Notes: generated by a model not told the origin, from the letters alone. A stretch of 30,779 nucleotides of DNA from an uncultured Collinsella sp. (GCA_900539735.1 UQDE01000031.1:1-30779), one strand, 5' to 3'; positions 6,956 through 15,988 are shown, counted from the stretch's first letter. Translations and numbers: made by a program.

Positions 6956-8854
6956 TTAATCCAGCTCTTTTAAGCCATGCGCCAGCTGCCAGTACTCGCC
7001 GTGCTGGGCGAGCAGCTCTTCGTGCGTGCCGCGCTCGATGATGCGGCCGTGTTCGAGGACCATGATGGCGTCGGCGTCGCGGACAGTGGACAGGCGGTGC
7101 GCGATCATAAACGTGGTGCGACCGCGCATGATGCGGTCCATACCGCGCTCGATGAGCTTTTCGGTACGCGTGTCAATGGAGCTCGTGGCCTCGTCCAGGA
7201 TGAGCACCGGCGGATCGGCGACGGCCACGCGCGCGATGGCGAGCAGCTGACGCTGACCCTGCGACAGGTTGGCGCCGTCGGCCGTGACCGGTGTGTCGTA
7301 GCCCCGCGGCAGGCGGCGGATAAACGAGTCGGCGCAGGCGGCCTCGGCAGCGGCGCGCACTTCCTCGTCGGTCGCGCCGAGCTTGCCAAAGCGGATGTTC
7401 TGCGCAATGGTGCCGCTAAACAGGTGCGTGTCCTGCAGCACAATGCCGAGCGACCCGCGCAGGCTGGCCTTGGCAATGTGCTTGACGTCGATGCCGTCGT
7501 ACGTGATCTCGCCGTCATCGACCTCATAGAAGCGGTTGATGAGGTTGGTAATGGTCGTCTTGCCGGCGCCCGTGGAGCCCACAAACGCAATCTTTTGCCC
7601 CGGCTTGGCAAACAGGTTGAGGTCCGTGAGCACGCGGGCGCCCGGCACGTAGGAAAAGTCCACGGCATGGAAGCGCACGTCGCCGGCAAGCGGGACCAAG
7701 CCGCACGTGAGCTCGGTGCCGTCGGCGGCCACCGCGCGGCCCGACTCATCAACGGCTGCCACGTCATGCAGGTGCCCGTAGACGCCCACGCCCTGGTCCT
7801 CGGGAATTTTCCACGCCCACGCGGCATCGCCCGTCTGCACCAGCTCCACGCAGCCCTCGTCCACCTCGGGCTCAAGGTCCATGGCGGCAAACAGGCGCTC
7901 GGCACCGGTCAACGCGTTGAGCAAGAAGTTGCCGAGCTGCGTAAACTGGTTGATGGGCATGGCGGCCTGGCGCACAAAGACCAGGTAGCTCGCGAGCGCA
8001 CCTACGTCGGCGAGCCCCTTGATGCAGAGCATGCCGCCCGCCACGGCGACGATGGCATAGTTGACGTAGCCAATCACGACAGTCATGGGCACCATGGAGT
8101 TGGCATAGCTCACGGCGGCGGTGCCGGTGCGGCGAAGCTCGTCGTTGCGGAAGGTGAAGCCGGCAACATTCGCCGCCTCGCGGTTAAAGACCTTGATGAC
8201 CTTTTGACCCGAGACCATCTCTTCGATATATCCGTCCAGGTCGCCAAGCGATGCCTGCTGGGCGGCAAAGAAACGCTTAGAGCGCGCGCCCGAGTAGCGC
8301 GCATACAGCACAATGGCCGCATCGCACACGAGCGTGATAATCGTGAGCTGCCAGTTAAGGATGATGAGCATGGCCGTGGTGCCCACAACCTGAATGGCGG
8401 CCTGAATCACGTTGGCAAAGCTGTTGTTGAGCGCCTCGGAGACAGTGTCGACGTCGTTGGTGAAAAAGCTCATGATGTCGCCCGAGCGCGTGCTGTCAAA
8501 ATAACTGAGCGGCAGCGTCTGGATGTGCGCGAACAGGTCGCGGCGAATATCGGACACCACGCGTTGGGCCGCGCGCACCATAATCTGAGAGTAGCCCAGG
8601 GCCGAGAGTACGCCCGCGGCGTAGATGATCGCCGTCAGGATGACCTGCTTGGTAAGCAGTTCCTCCCCGCCCGTGGCCAAACCGTTAACGATGGGACGCA
8701 CCATGTAGGTGCCGACGAGGCTCGCGATGGCGGCGACGGAGGCGAGCACGCCCACCGCGAGCAACGAGAACTTGGCATGCCCCATGTAGGAGAGCAGGCG
8801 GCGCACAGTGCGTTTGAGATCGGCCGGGCGTGCTTGGGCTGCGGTCTTAGGCAC
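6956..8854 (-). CDS. ABC exporter half-transporter, catalytic-site subunit (TM288-like)
   Basis: This encodes 632 residues: six predicted membrane helices (about 25-320) then a nucleotide-binding domain (about 395-625). Walker A is GSTGAGKT (426-433), the signature is the variant LSQGQ (530-534) and Walker B is LILDE with catalytic E555. The LSQGQ signature with a complete Walker B matches the TM288/BmrD-type half of heterodimeric multidrug exporters. A segment of about 60 residues (335-393) between the two domains looks like an insertion. The GTG start at 8854 follows AAGGGGGTGA, an almost perfect anti-SD match, at a 5-base distance. It overlaps the stop of the upstream half-transporter by 8 bp, so the two are translationally coupled partners. 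Confidence 0.9.
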   Translation of the reverse strand: MPKTAAQARPADLKRTVRRLLSYMGHAKFSLLAVGVLASVAAIASLVGTYMVRPIVNGLATGGEELLTKQVILTAIIYAAGVLSALGYSQIMVRAAQRVVSDIRRDLFAHIQTLPLSYFDSTRSGDIMSFFTNDVDTVSEALNNSFANVIQAAIQVVGTTAMLIILNWQLTIITLVCDAAIVLYARYSGARSKRFFAAQQASLGDLDGYIEEMVSGQKVIKVFNREAANVAGFTFRNDELRRTGTAAVSYANSMVPMTVVIGYVNYAIVAVAGGMLCIKGLADVGALASYLVFVRQAAMPINQFTQLGNFLLNALTGAERLFAAMDLEPEVDEGCVELVQTGDAAWAWKIPEDQGVGVYGHLHDVAAVDESGRAVAADGTELTCGLVPLAGDVRFHAVDFSYVPGARVLTDLNLFAKPGQKIAFVGSTGAGKTTITNLINRFYEVDDGEITYDGIDVKHIAKASLRGSLGIVLQDTHLFSGTIAQNIRFGKLGATDEEVRAAAEAACADSFIRRLPRGYDTPVTADGANLSQGQRQLLAIARVAVADPPVLILDEATSSIDTRTEKLIERGMDRIMRGRTTFMIAHRLSTVRDADAIMVLEHGRIIERGTHEELLAQHGEYWQLAHGLKELD

Positions 8855-10676
8855 GGCGCTCACCCCCTTCCAAGGGTGATCCGCATGCGACGGAGGAAAA
8901 CGGACCATTCGCGCAGCCATCGTCGCTGCCGTCGCCGGCGTCCGCGTTCCCCGCAAACTCCATCTGCGAGGCATAAATCTCCTGGTATATGTTGTCGCCC
9001 GCTAGCAGTTCCTCGTGCGTGCCCACGCCGTGGACACGACCGTCGTCCAATACCACAATGTGATCGGCATCCATGACACTCGCGATGCGCTGGGCGATGA
9101 TGAGCACGGTCGTATCGGAAATCCGGGCGATGTGCTCGCGAATCTTAGCGTCGGTCGCCATATCGACCGCGCTGGTGGAGTCGTCAAAAATGAGCACGCG
9201 CGGATGCTTGAGCAGCGTACGCGCGATGCACAGGCGTTGCTTCTGGCCACCCGAAACACCAGCGCCGCCTTGGCCCAACTCGCCGTCCAGCCCGCCGATG
9301 CGATCAAGGAACTCGTCCACGCACGCCGCGCGGCAAGCCGCGAGGAGCTCATCGTCCGACGCCTGCGGATTGCCCCACCGCAGGTTCTCGCGCACGGTAC
9401 CCGTAAACAGCACATTCTTTTGCAGCACAATGCCCACAGCGTCGCGTAGAGTCGCGAGGTCGTAGTCGCGCACGTCGTGTCCGCCCACAAGCACGGCGCC
9501 TTCGGTGGCGTCGTACAGGCGCGCAATCAGCTGCACAAGCGAGCTCTTGCCCGAGCCCGTGCCGCCGAGGATGCCCACCGTCGAGCCGCTCTCGATGCGA
9601 AGGTCGATATGCTGGAGCACATCCTCGGCTGCATCCGCGCGGTATTTAAAGGAAACGTCGCGAAACTCGATACTGCCGTCCGCTGGCGCCGCAATCGCGA
9701 GGTCTCCCGCGGGGTTGGCGATAAAGGGCTCCTCATCGAGCACCTCGGCGATACGGCCCACACTCGTAAGAGCGCGCGTGAGCAGCAAAAACACGTTGGA
9801 AATCATCATGAGCGAATTCATGATCAGCAGCACGTAGCTCATAAAGCCCGTGAGCGAGCCCACGCCCAGCTTGCCGGCGAGAATCATGCGGCCGCCAATC
9901 CACAGGATGGAGAGCGCAGCCACGTACATCGACAGCTGAAACACCGGCAGGTTGAGCACCGCGCTGCCAAAGGTCTTTGTCGCAGTGCGCGCAAGCTCGG
10001 TATTGACTGCGTCGAACTTGGCCTCCTCGTGCTCGGTACGAACGTAGGCCTTGACGGCACGCACGGCGGTGAGGTCTTCCTGTACCACGCCGTTGAGGTG
10101 GTCCATCGAGGTCTGGAGTTGGCGGTAGAGCGGGCTCACGCGATAGGTGATGACACCCAGCACGATCGCCAGCACGGGCAAGATGATCGCAAAGACGGTG
10201 GCGAGCGGGCGCGACAGCATCAGCGCGTAGATAAGGCCGACGATAAGCGTCACCGGGCCGCGCACCATAGGGCGAAAGCCGTTGCCCACAGCATTTTGGA
10301 TAACGGTGATGTCCGTGGTCATGCGGGTGACGAGCGAGCTGGCGTCGTAGTTGTCCAGGTTACCAAAAGCGAGCGTCTGAATCTTTTTGTACTCGGCCTC
10401 GCGCAGGTTAGCGCCTAGGCCCGAGGCAACGCGGGCGGACGTGCGGGCATAACCCAAGCCCAGTACCAGCGAAAGCGCAGCGCACACCAACATGTACGCG
10501 CCCTGCAGCAGCATGTAGTTGATATCACCCGCAGGCACGCCCACATCGATGATGTTGGCCATGATGACCGGGATAAACAGCTCGAGCACCGTCTCGACCG
10601 ACACAAAGAACACGCCGAGGATGGCATCGCGACGGTATGTCCCTAGATAGGAAAACAGTATTTTGAGATTGCGCAC
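8847..10676 (-). CDS. ABC exporter half-transporter, degenerate-site subunit (TM287-like)
   Basis: This encodes 609 residues with six membrane helices (about 15-310) and a nucleotide-binding domain (about 335-580). Walker A is GGTGSGKS (371-378), the signature is canonical VSGGQ (474-478), but Walker B is VLIFDDS with Asp499 where the catalytic Glu should be. That combination is the hallmark of the TM287/BmrC-type subunit, whose ATP site is non-hydrolytic, and it complements the downstream subunit. The GTG start at 10674-10676 has GGGGGT about 9 bases upstream. The last 35 residues are a low-complexity Gly/Asp tail. A good promoter (TTGACA, 16 bp, AATAAT) lies at 10718-10745. The divergent MATE and MerR genes suggest a combined drug-efflux locus. 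Confidence 0.9.
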   Translation of the reverse strand: MRNLKILFSYLGTYRRDAILGVFFVSVETVLELFIPVIMANIIDVGVPAGDINYMLLQGAYMLVCAALSLVLGLGYARTSARVASGLGANLREAEYKKIQTLAFGNLDNYDASSLVTRMTTDITVIQNAVGNGFRPMVRGPVTLIVGLIYALMLSRPLATVFAIILPVLAIVLGVITYRVSPLYRQLQTSMDHLNGVVQEDLTAVRAVKAYVRTEHEEAKFDAVNTELARTATKTFGSAVLNLPVFQLSMYVAALSILWIGGRMILAGKLGVGSLTGFMSYVLLIMNSLMMISNVFLLLTRALTSVGRIAEVLDEEPFIANPAGDLAIAAPADGSIEFRDVSFKYRADAAEDVLQHIDLRIESGSTVGILGGTGSGKSSLVQLIARLYDATEGAVLVGGHDVRDYDLATLRDAVGIVLQKNVLFTGTVRENLRWGNPQASDDELLAACRAACVDEFLDRIGGLDGELGQGGAGVSGGQKQRLCIARTLLKHPRVLIFDDSTSAVDMATDAKIREHIARISDTTVLIIAQRIASVMDADHIVVLDDGRVHGVGTHEELLAGDNIYQEIYASQMEFAGNADAGDGSDDGCANGPFSSVACGSPLEGGERRA

Positions 10677-10717
10677 GCAGGTTCAACCCCCATCAAACGT
10701 TGTTCGCAAACGCACGT

Positions 10718-10745
10718 ATTATTGCGCGCCGAATAATGGTGTCAA
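10718..10745 (-). promoter_or_regulatory. Promoter of the ABC exporter operon
   Basis: On the minus strand TTGACA (10745-10740) and AATAAT (10723-10718) are separated by 16 bp, about 40 bp before the GTG start. A dyad (10729-10753, CCGAATA with TATTCCG) straddles the -35 box and may be an operator. Confidence 0.55.
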
Positions 10746-10828
10746 GTATTCCGAAATCGTTTTCTGTAAGGTTAGCGCCGGCGGCGAGTTCTCGTGATGT
10801 GTGTCCATATTCACTCGGAATAATGGTG
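10729..10828. promoter_or_regulatory. Repeated operator-like sites between the divergent efflux operons
   Basis: The 11-bp sequence GAATAATGGTG occurs twice in direct orientation (10731-10741 and 10818-10828). The first copy forms part of a 25-bp dyad over the -35 box of the ABC promoter, and the second lies about 35 bp before the MATE -35 box. A shared regulator binding both is inferred from the arrangement only. Confidence 0.35.
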
Positions 10829-10863
10829 CGCGAGACTTTTTCGCTCCGGCGTCATCACAAACC

Positions 10864-10894
10864 TTGACTCTACAATCGTTATAGGGTTTTCACT
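10864..10894 (+). promoter_or_regulatory. MerR-type promoter of the MATE operon
   Basis: TTGACT (10864-10869) and TTCACT (10889-10894) are separated by 19 bp, the overlong spacer typical of promoters activated by MerR-family proteins by DNA twisting. The spacer region contains the imperfect dyad ACTCTA (10867-10872) ... TAGGGT (10882-10887), which resembles the known ACYCTC...GAGGGT operators of BmrR-like regulators. A MerR-family gene is the second gene downstream, so autoregulation is likely. Confidence 0.6.
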
Positions 10895-10934
10895 ACACTG
10901 GTACGTAAACAAACCCGGCCAGAAAGCCCCGCCC

Positions 10935-12281
10935 ATGGAACACGACCTCACACGCGGCAATGTCCTCAAGACCATCGCCGTCTTTGCCCTGCCCTATATC
11001 CTCTCGTACTTTTTGCAGATGCTCTACGGCATGGCCGACCTGTACATGATGGGGCAGTTTAGCGGCGCTGCCGGCATCACCGCCGTGGGCAATGGCGCGC
11101 AGACGCTCTATATCATTACCGTGACGCTCGTGGGTCTGGCCATGGGAACGACGGTCATCGTCGGCCACGCCGTGGGCTCGCGCCGGTTTGACCGCGCTGA
11201 GACCGCCATCGGCAACACCATTACGCTCTTTATGGGTGTCTCGGTGGTGCTGGCCGCCGTCCTGCTCGCACTGTGCCCGCAGATCGTGGCGCTCATTGGC
11301 ACGCCGGCCGAGGCGGTCGAAGGCACCGCCGCCTACCTGCGTATCTGCTTTGTCGGCATTCCGTTTATCGCCGCATACAACATTCTTTCGGCCATCTTTC
11401 GCGGGCTGGGCGATTCGCGCTCGCCCATGTACGTGATCGGCGTGGCATGCATCATCAACATCGCGCTCGATTTTCTGTTTATCGGCCACATGGGGCTCGG
11501 CCCCGTGGGCGCGGCGCTCGGCACGGTAACCGCGCAGACGGCCAGCGTTGCCCTCGCGCTCGTGTGGCTCAAGAGCCGCCGCACGAACATCCACGTTAAG
11601 CGCAGCGATCTGCGCCCCCAGCCCGAAGTGCTTGGCAGCATTCTTAAGATCGGCGTGCCTGTGGCCGTGCAGGACGGCTGCATCCAGGTGGCGTTTATGT
11701 TTATCACCGTCATCGCCAACCACCGAGGGCTCGTCGACGCCGCCGCCGTGGGCCTGGTCGAGAAGATGATCAGCTTTTTGTTCATTGTGCCGAGCTCCAT
11801 GGGTGCCACCGTCAGCGCACTCACGGCGCAAAACGCCGGCGCGGGCAAGGGCGACCGCGCGCGTCAGGTGCTCAAGGACGCCATGACGATCTCGGTGGTG
11901 TACGGCTGCCTGATCACGGTGCTGATGTGGCTGGTGGCGCCGGCGTTTATTGGCTTTTTTGCCAAGGACGCTGCAGTAGTCGCCGCCGGTACCGGCTATA
12001 TGCGCAGCTACATTTTCGACGCGATTTTTGCCGGCATCCACATTTGCTTTAGCGGCTTTTTCGCTGCATACGGCAAGAGCTACATCGGCTTTGCGCACAA
12101 CGTGCTGGCCGTGGCGCTCATTCGCGTGCCGGGCGCGTGGCTGCTGTCGAACGCCTATTCCGACACGCTGTTTCCCATGGGCATCGCTTCGCCGTGCGGA
12201 TCGATTTTGTCGGCAGTCATCTGTGTTGTTGCGTTTACCGTGCTCAACCGGCGCGGGGCTTTTGACAAGTTGGTAGCGTAG
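10935..12281 (+). CDS. MATE family efflux transporter
   Basis: This encodes 448 residues with about twelve membrane helices in two similar halves, starting with a short cytoplasmic N terminus (MEHDLTRGNVLKTI). The N-terminal YFLQMLYGMADLYMMGQF stretch is the helix 1 pattern of MATE (multi-antimicrobial extrusion) cation antiporters, and the length is standard for the family. It exports organic cations or drugs in exchange for Na+ or H+; the substrate cannot be read from sequence. The ATG at 10935 has only a weak upstream AGAAAG. The promoter at 10864-10894 has the 19-bp spacer of MerR-controlled genes, and a BmrR-like MerR regulator follows 77 bp after the stop, probably in the same transcript. 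Confidence 0.9.
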   Translation: MEHDLTRGNVLKTIAVFALPYILSYFLQMLYGMADLYMMGQFSGAAGITAVGNGAQTLYIITVTLVGLAMGTTVIVGHAVGSRRFDRAETAIGNTITLFMGVSVVLAAVLLALCPQIVALIGTPAEAVEGTAAYLRICFVGIPFIAAYNILSAIFRGLGDSRSPMYVIGVACIINIALDFLFIGHMGLGPVGAALGTVTAQTASVALALVWLKSRRTNIHVKRSDLRPQPEVLGSILKIGVPVAVQDGCIQVAFMFITVIANHRGLVDAAAVGLVEKMISFLFIVPSSMGATVSALTAQNAGAGKGDRARQVLKDAMTISVVYGCLITVLMWLVAPAFIGFFAKDAAVVAAGTGYMRSYIFDAIFAGIHICFSGFFAAYGKSYIGFAHNVLAVALIRVPGAWLLSNAYSDTLFPMGIASPCGSILSAVICVVAFTVLNRRGAFDKLVA

Positions 12282-12358
12282 CGGATCGTTTGTGTCATAC
12301 GACGGCCGCGCCGCACGACCTCGGCGCCCCTTCCCCGCCCATTGAAAGGAGCGGTCCT

Positions 12359-13204
12359 GTGACCGACATGCCAAGTGAACATACTGAGGGCCTGCTCCGC
12401 ATTGGCGAGGCGGCGCGCTTGTTTAACCTGAGCGTGGGCACGCTGCGCCATTACGAGCAGATGGGCCTTCTTGACCCGGCGCACATCGATCCGGCGAGCG
12501 GGTACCGCTATTACGGATCGCGGCAGCTCTCCACCCTCAATACCATCAGCCACCTGCGCGTTCTCGACTTGCCGTTGGCGCAGATCCGTGAGTTTGTGAC
12601 CACGCGCGATGTGGACCTTATGCAGCGGCAGCTGACTCAGCAGCAGGAGCTCATCGAGCGCAAGCGCCACGAGCTCGAACGCGTGTCGCGTAAGATCGAT
12701 AACCGGCTTGCGCTGCTCCACGATGCCCTGAACACCGAGCTCGACACCATTTGCACAATCGATGTGCCCGAGCTCCGCTGCGTCGTGTTGCGCGAACGCG
12801 TCAACCCTACCGATGCCTATGCGCTAGAGTGGCAAATTCGTCAACTGCAGAAGGGCCAGCACGAGACCTTTGTCTTCCTGGGCAACTTGGGCGTCGGTAT
12901 TAGCGCCGAGCGCCTCGCCGCCGGCGACTTTGATGGCTACGACGAGGTCTTTCTACTACTCGATGACACCGATGATTACGTGGGCGACGTCGAGACGCGA
13001 TCCACCGCGCGCTGCCTGGCCATAAGCTTTCGCGGCACGCACGGGCAAGCGGGCCCGCGCTATAAGCAGCTGCTCGGCTATATGCGCGAACATAACCTGA
13101 CACCCGCCGGTCCATCGCGCGAGATTGCCCTGATCGACGACATCATCAGCGACGACCCCACAACATACGTGACGCAGATCACGGTGCCCGTATCGCTAGG
13201 CTAG
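12359..13204 (+). CDS. MerR-family regulator with GyrI-like effector domain (BmrR-like)
   Basis: This encodes 281 residues. The N-terminal 75 residues are a MerR winged helix (LRIGEAARLFNLSVGTLRHYEQMGLL, with the conserved YRYY shortly after). A coiled-coil helix follows (about 95-130, QQQELIERKRHELERV), then a GyrI/BmrR-type effector-binding domain that usually captures hydrophobic cations. Such proteins activate multidrug efflux genes. The GTG at 12359 was chosen because AAAGGAG lies 7 bases upstream; the longer frame from 12290 begins without a ribosome site. It lies directly downstream of the MATE gene, whose promoter has a matching 19-bp spacer. Its last 9 bases overlap the end of a small minus-strand ORF. 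Confidence 0.88.
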   Translation: MTDMPSEHTEGLLRIGEAARLFNLSVGTLRHYEQMGLLDPAHIDPASGYRYYGSRQLSTLNTISHLRVLDLPLAQIREFVTTRDVDLMQRQLTQQQELIERKRHELERVSRKIDNRLALLHDALNTELDTICTIDVPELRCVVLRERVNPTDAYALEWQIRQLQKGQHETFVFLGNLGVGISAERLAAGDFDGYDEVFLLLDDTDDYVGDVETRSTARCLAISFRGTHGQAGPRYKQLLGYMREHNLTPAGPSREIALIDDIISDDPTTYVTQITVPVSLG

Positions 13205-13375
13205 ACCGAGCCTCGTCTCTAACTCGGTCAACGCCTCAAAAGCATCACGAGACGCACCTGCCGAGCGCTCACGTTCCGCAATGCGAATTCGCGCCATCAG
13301 GTGCTCTTTTGCCTGCCCTTGGGCGTGCCTCGCGCGCCCTTCCACCTGCAAGCAATTGCGATTCTCTATATCCAT
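13196..13375 (-). CDS. Small hypothetical protein coupled to ligA (59 aa)
   Basis: The ATG (13373-13375) overlaps the ligA stop codon by one base (TAATG), the classical arrangement for translational coupling. It encodes 59 residues that are charged and helix-prone (starting MDIENRNCLQVEGRARHAQG, ending ETRLGLA), with no membrane segment, Cys motif or signal peptide. The stop lies inside the tail of the convergent MerR gene. I do not recognise a family. Support is the exact start/stop overlap, the shared strand and the lack of any other content in the 170-bp gap. It may be spurious. Confidence 0.45.
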   Translation of the reverse strand: MDIENRNCLQVEGRARHAQGQAKEHLMARIRIAERERSAGASRDAFEALTELETRLGLA

Positions 13376-15603
13376 TACGCCTCCGGCACCTCACCAGTCG
13401 CAAGAATCTGCTCGAGCGCGTCCTCGTCCAACACGGGCACACCTAGCTGCTCGGCCTTGGTGAGCTTGGAGCCCGCTTTGGGGCCGGCGACCAGATAGCT
13501 CGTCTTCTTTGACACACTGCCCGAAACCTTGGCGCCGAGCACCTTGAGCGCCGCGCCTGCCTCGTCGCGCGTGCGGTTGACGAGCGTGCCGGTGAGCACG
13601 AAGGTCAGGCCCGCGAGCGGCTGTGCGTCGGCGAGCTCGCCTGCCACGCCAGCGTCGGCTGCGGCTTGCGCATGAGCGGCGCCCAAGTCGACCTCGAGAG
13701 ACAGGCCCGCTTGGCGCAGACGCTCCAGCACGGCAAGGTTTTCGGGCACGGCCAGGAACTGCTTGACGCTCGCCGCAATCTTGGGACCGATGCCCTCGCA
13801 CTCGGCGATGTCCTCTTCGCTCGCCAAGATAAGCTTGTCGATCGACAGGAATCGCTCGGCGATGACCTCACCCACACTCTTGCCCACGTGGCGGATGCCC
13901 AGGGCAAACAGCACGCGACCGAGCGGCTGGCTCTTGGACTTGTTGAGCTCGGCGATGATTTTCTCGGCCGTCTTGAGGCCTACCGGAATGGGGTCGCCCT
14001 TCTTGACGCCCTTTTTGCTGTTGGAGCTGGCATAGGTGCGGCCCGTGTCCAGGCCGGCGATGTCGTCGACCGTGAGCTGGTAGAAGTCTGCGACATCGTG
14101 GATCAGCCCGGCGGCGATCATCTTGTCGACGATCTCGTCGCCTAGGCCGTCGACGTCCATGCAGCCGCGGCTCACCCAGTGAAGCAGGCGCTCCTTGAGC
14201 TGCGCGGGGCAGTCGATGGAGACGCAGCGGTAAGCGACCTCGCCGTCCTCGTGGACCACGGGGCTGCCGCACACGGGGCAGACCTCGGGCATGTGCCAGT
14301 CGACCGAATCGGCCGGGCGCTTGTCGAGTACCGGGCCCACGACCTCCGGGATCACGTCACCCGCCTTGTGCACGATGATGGTATCGCCCTCGCGCACGTT
14401 TTTTCGGCGGATCTCGTCGATGTTGTGCAGCGTAGCGCGCGCGATGGTGGAGCCGGCGACCGTCACCGGATCGAACTCGGCGACCGGCGTGAGCACGCCG
14501 GTGCGGCCCACCTGGATGCGAATTTCGCGCAGGACGGTCTGCTTTTCCTCGGGCGGGAACTTAAAGGCAATGGCCCAGCGCGGCGCGCGGGCGGTAAAGC
14601 CCAGGTCGAGCTGCTGCTGAAAGCTATCGACCTTTACGACCACGCCGTCGATGTCGTAATCGAGGTCACCGCGGTGCTCGAGCGCCTGGGCGCAGAACTC
14701 GTGGACCTCGGCCGGCGTGGCGCAACGTGCCACGTTGGGGTTGACGCTAAAGCCGGCGCTACGCAGCCAATCGAGGAACTCGCGCTGGCTGTGGACGTGC
14801 AGCGGATCGGTATCGGCGATGGCGTAGATAAAGGTGGCCAAATCGCGACGCGCCGTGACCTTGGGGTCCTTTTGGCGCAGGCTGCCGGCAGCGGCGTTGC
14901 GCGGGTTGGCGAAGGGGTCGCGACCCTCGGCATCGGCCTCGTCGTTCAGGCGAACAAAGCTGCCCTTAGGCATATAGACCTCGCCGCGCACCTCAATGGT
15001 GCGCTCGCGGTCGGCACCCATGTGGACAAGCGCCGGCTCGGACAGGTGCATGGGAACATCCTTGATGGTGCGCACGTTGAGCGACACGTCCTCGCCCGTG
15101 GTGCCATCGCCGCGCGTGGCAGCGCGCACAAAGGTGCCGTTTTGGTAGGTAAGCGCCACGCCCAGACCGTCGATCTTAAGCTCGCAGGTATAGGTGACGC
15201 TACCGGCACCGAGCGCATCCTCGGTGCGCTGGAGCCACGCGTCGAGCTCGTCCAGATCCATGGCATCGTCCATGGAATACATGCGTGCCATGTGCGTGAC
15301 CGGCGTAAACTGCTCGCTCACGTACCCGCCCACGCGCTGGGTATAGCTGTCGGGCGTCACCAGGTCGGGGTAGGTGGCCTCAATTTCCTGCAGCTCAACG
15401 AGCATCTTGTCAAAGGCGGCGTCCGTGATCTCGGGCGCATCGAGCATGTAGTAGCGATAGGCGTGGTAATCGAGCTCGTGGCGCAGCTCGGCCGCACGCG
15501 CTGCCGCCTGGGCACGGGCATCGGCCGGTACGGCGGTATCCGTGCTCGCGGGCGTTTCGGTATCGATGTCCACGCCGTCACCAAACAGGCTCGATTGCTC
15601 CAT
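13375..15603 (-). CDS. ligA: NAD-dependent DNA ligase LigA
   Basis: This encodes 742 residues. LigA seals nicks between Okazaki fragments and during repair using NAD+. Domains in order: an N-terminal NAD-binding Ia domain (HAYRYYMLDAPEITD, about 40-110), the adenylation domain with active-site Lys143 in CELKIDG, the OB fold, a four-Cys zinc finger (starting CPVCGSP, ending IDCPAQ, about 435-460), helix-hairpin-helix repeats, and a C-terminal BRCT domain (about 665-740, LTFVLTGTLVNRTRDEA). It is longer than the usual 670 residues because of a 30-residue acidic/Ala-rich N-terminal extension. The ATG at 15601-15603 has AAGGAG 7 bases upstream. A 59-codon ORF overlaps the stop. Confidence 0.96.
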   Translation of the reverse strand: MEQSSLFGDGVDIDTETPASTDTAVPADARAQAAARAAELRHELDYHAYRYYMLDAPEITDAAFDKMLVELQEIEATYPDLVTPDSYTQRVGGYVSEQFTPVTHMARMYSMDDAMDLDELDAWLQRTEDALGAGSVTYTCELKIDGLGVALTYQNGTFVRAATRGDGTTGEDVSLNVRTIKDVPMHLSEPALVHMGADRERTIEVRGEVYMPKGSFVRLNDEADAEGRDPFANPRNAAAGSLRQKDPKVTARRDLATFIYAIADTDPLHVHSQREFLDWLRSAGFSVNPNVARCATPAEVHEFCAQALEHRGDLDYDIDGVVVKVDSFQQQLDLGFTARAPRWAIAFKFPPEEKQTVLREIRIQVGRTGVLTPVAEFDPVTVAGSTIARATLHNIDEIRRKNVREGDTIIVHKAGDVIPEVVGPVLDKRPADSVDWHMPEVCPVCGSPVVHEDGEVAYRCVSIDCPAQLKERLLHWVSRGCMDVDGLGDEIVDKMIAAGLIHDVADFYQLTVDDIAGLDTGRTYASSNSKKGVKKGDPIPVGLKTAEKIIAELNKSKSQPLGRVLFALGIRHVGKSVGEVIAERFLSIDKLILASEEDIAECEGIGPKIAASVKQFLAVPENLAVLERLRQAGLSLEVDLGAAHAQAAADAGVAGELADAQPLAGLTFVLTGTLVNRTRDEAGAALKVLGAKVSGSVSKKTSYLVAGPKAGSKLTKAEQLGVPVLDEDALEQILATGEVPEA

Positions 15604-15711
15604 AGCGGCACTCCTTCGCTCGATTTCAAACGGATACAAGAGTACCACCGGTCGCAACGGCGCCGAACAGCCCTTTCGAACCGCACCGAATCGGCAGCGG
15701 CCGGACCGGGG

Positions 15712-15914
15712 TGGACAGTTAGTTCAGATACGTATAAATCCTAGAGCTGAATCAGGCACGAACACCCCTGTTTCAACTAATTTTGGCTCCTCGAGACCAT
15801 GTAAACGTCCCACTCTCCCTTCCAAACACCAATTCGAGCCCCATCCCAATCAGCAATTGCTCAAAACGCATCCCAAGCTGCCCCAGATTTATACGTATCT
15901 GAACTAACTGTCCA
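15712..15914. mobile_element. 203-bp MITE-like element with 29-bp perfect terminal inverted repeats
   Basis: The left end (15712-15740, starting TGGACAGTTAGTTCAG) and right end (15886-15914, ending CTGAACTAACTGTCCA) are exact inverted copies over 29 bp. The interior has no open frame of note and is less GC-rich than the flanking genes. Size, perfect ends and absence of a gene fit a miniature inverted-repeat transposable element. No clear target-site duplication was found, so a large hairpin RNA or regulatory structure is the alternative. Confidence 0.6.
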
Positions 15915-15988
15915 GACCATTACGAACCAGCCCTCTTGTCAGCCCCAAGTGATCCGTTTTCCTCCGTCCCCAACGGATCAATAAGAAA

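Noticed and set aside
6977..9076. 699-codon plus-strand open frame opposite the ABC exporter genes
   Set aside because: The ABC motifs on the other strand are complete; the antisense protein shows no domain and is Gly/His/Val-rich as mirror frames are.
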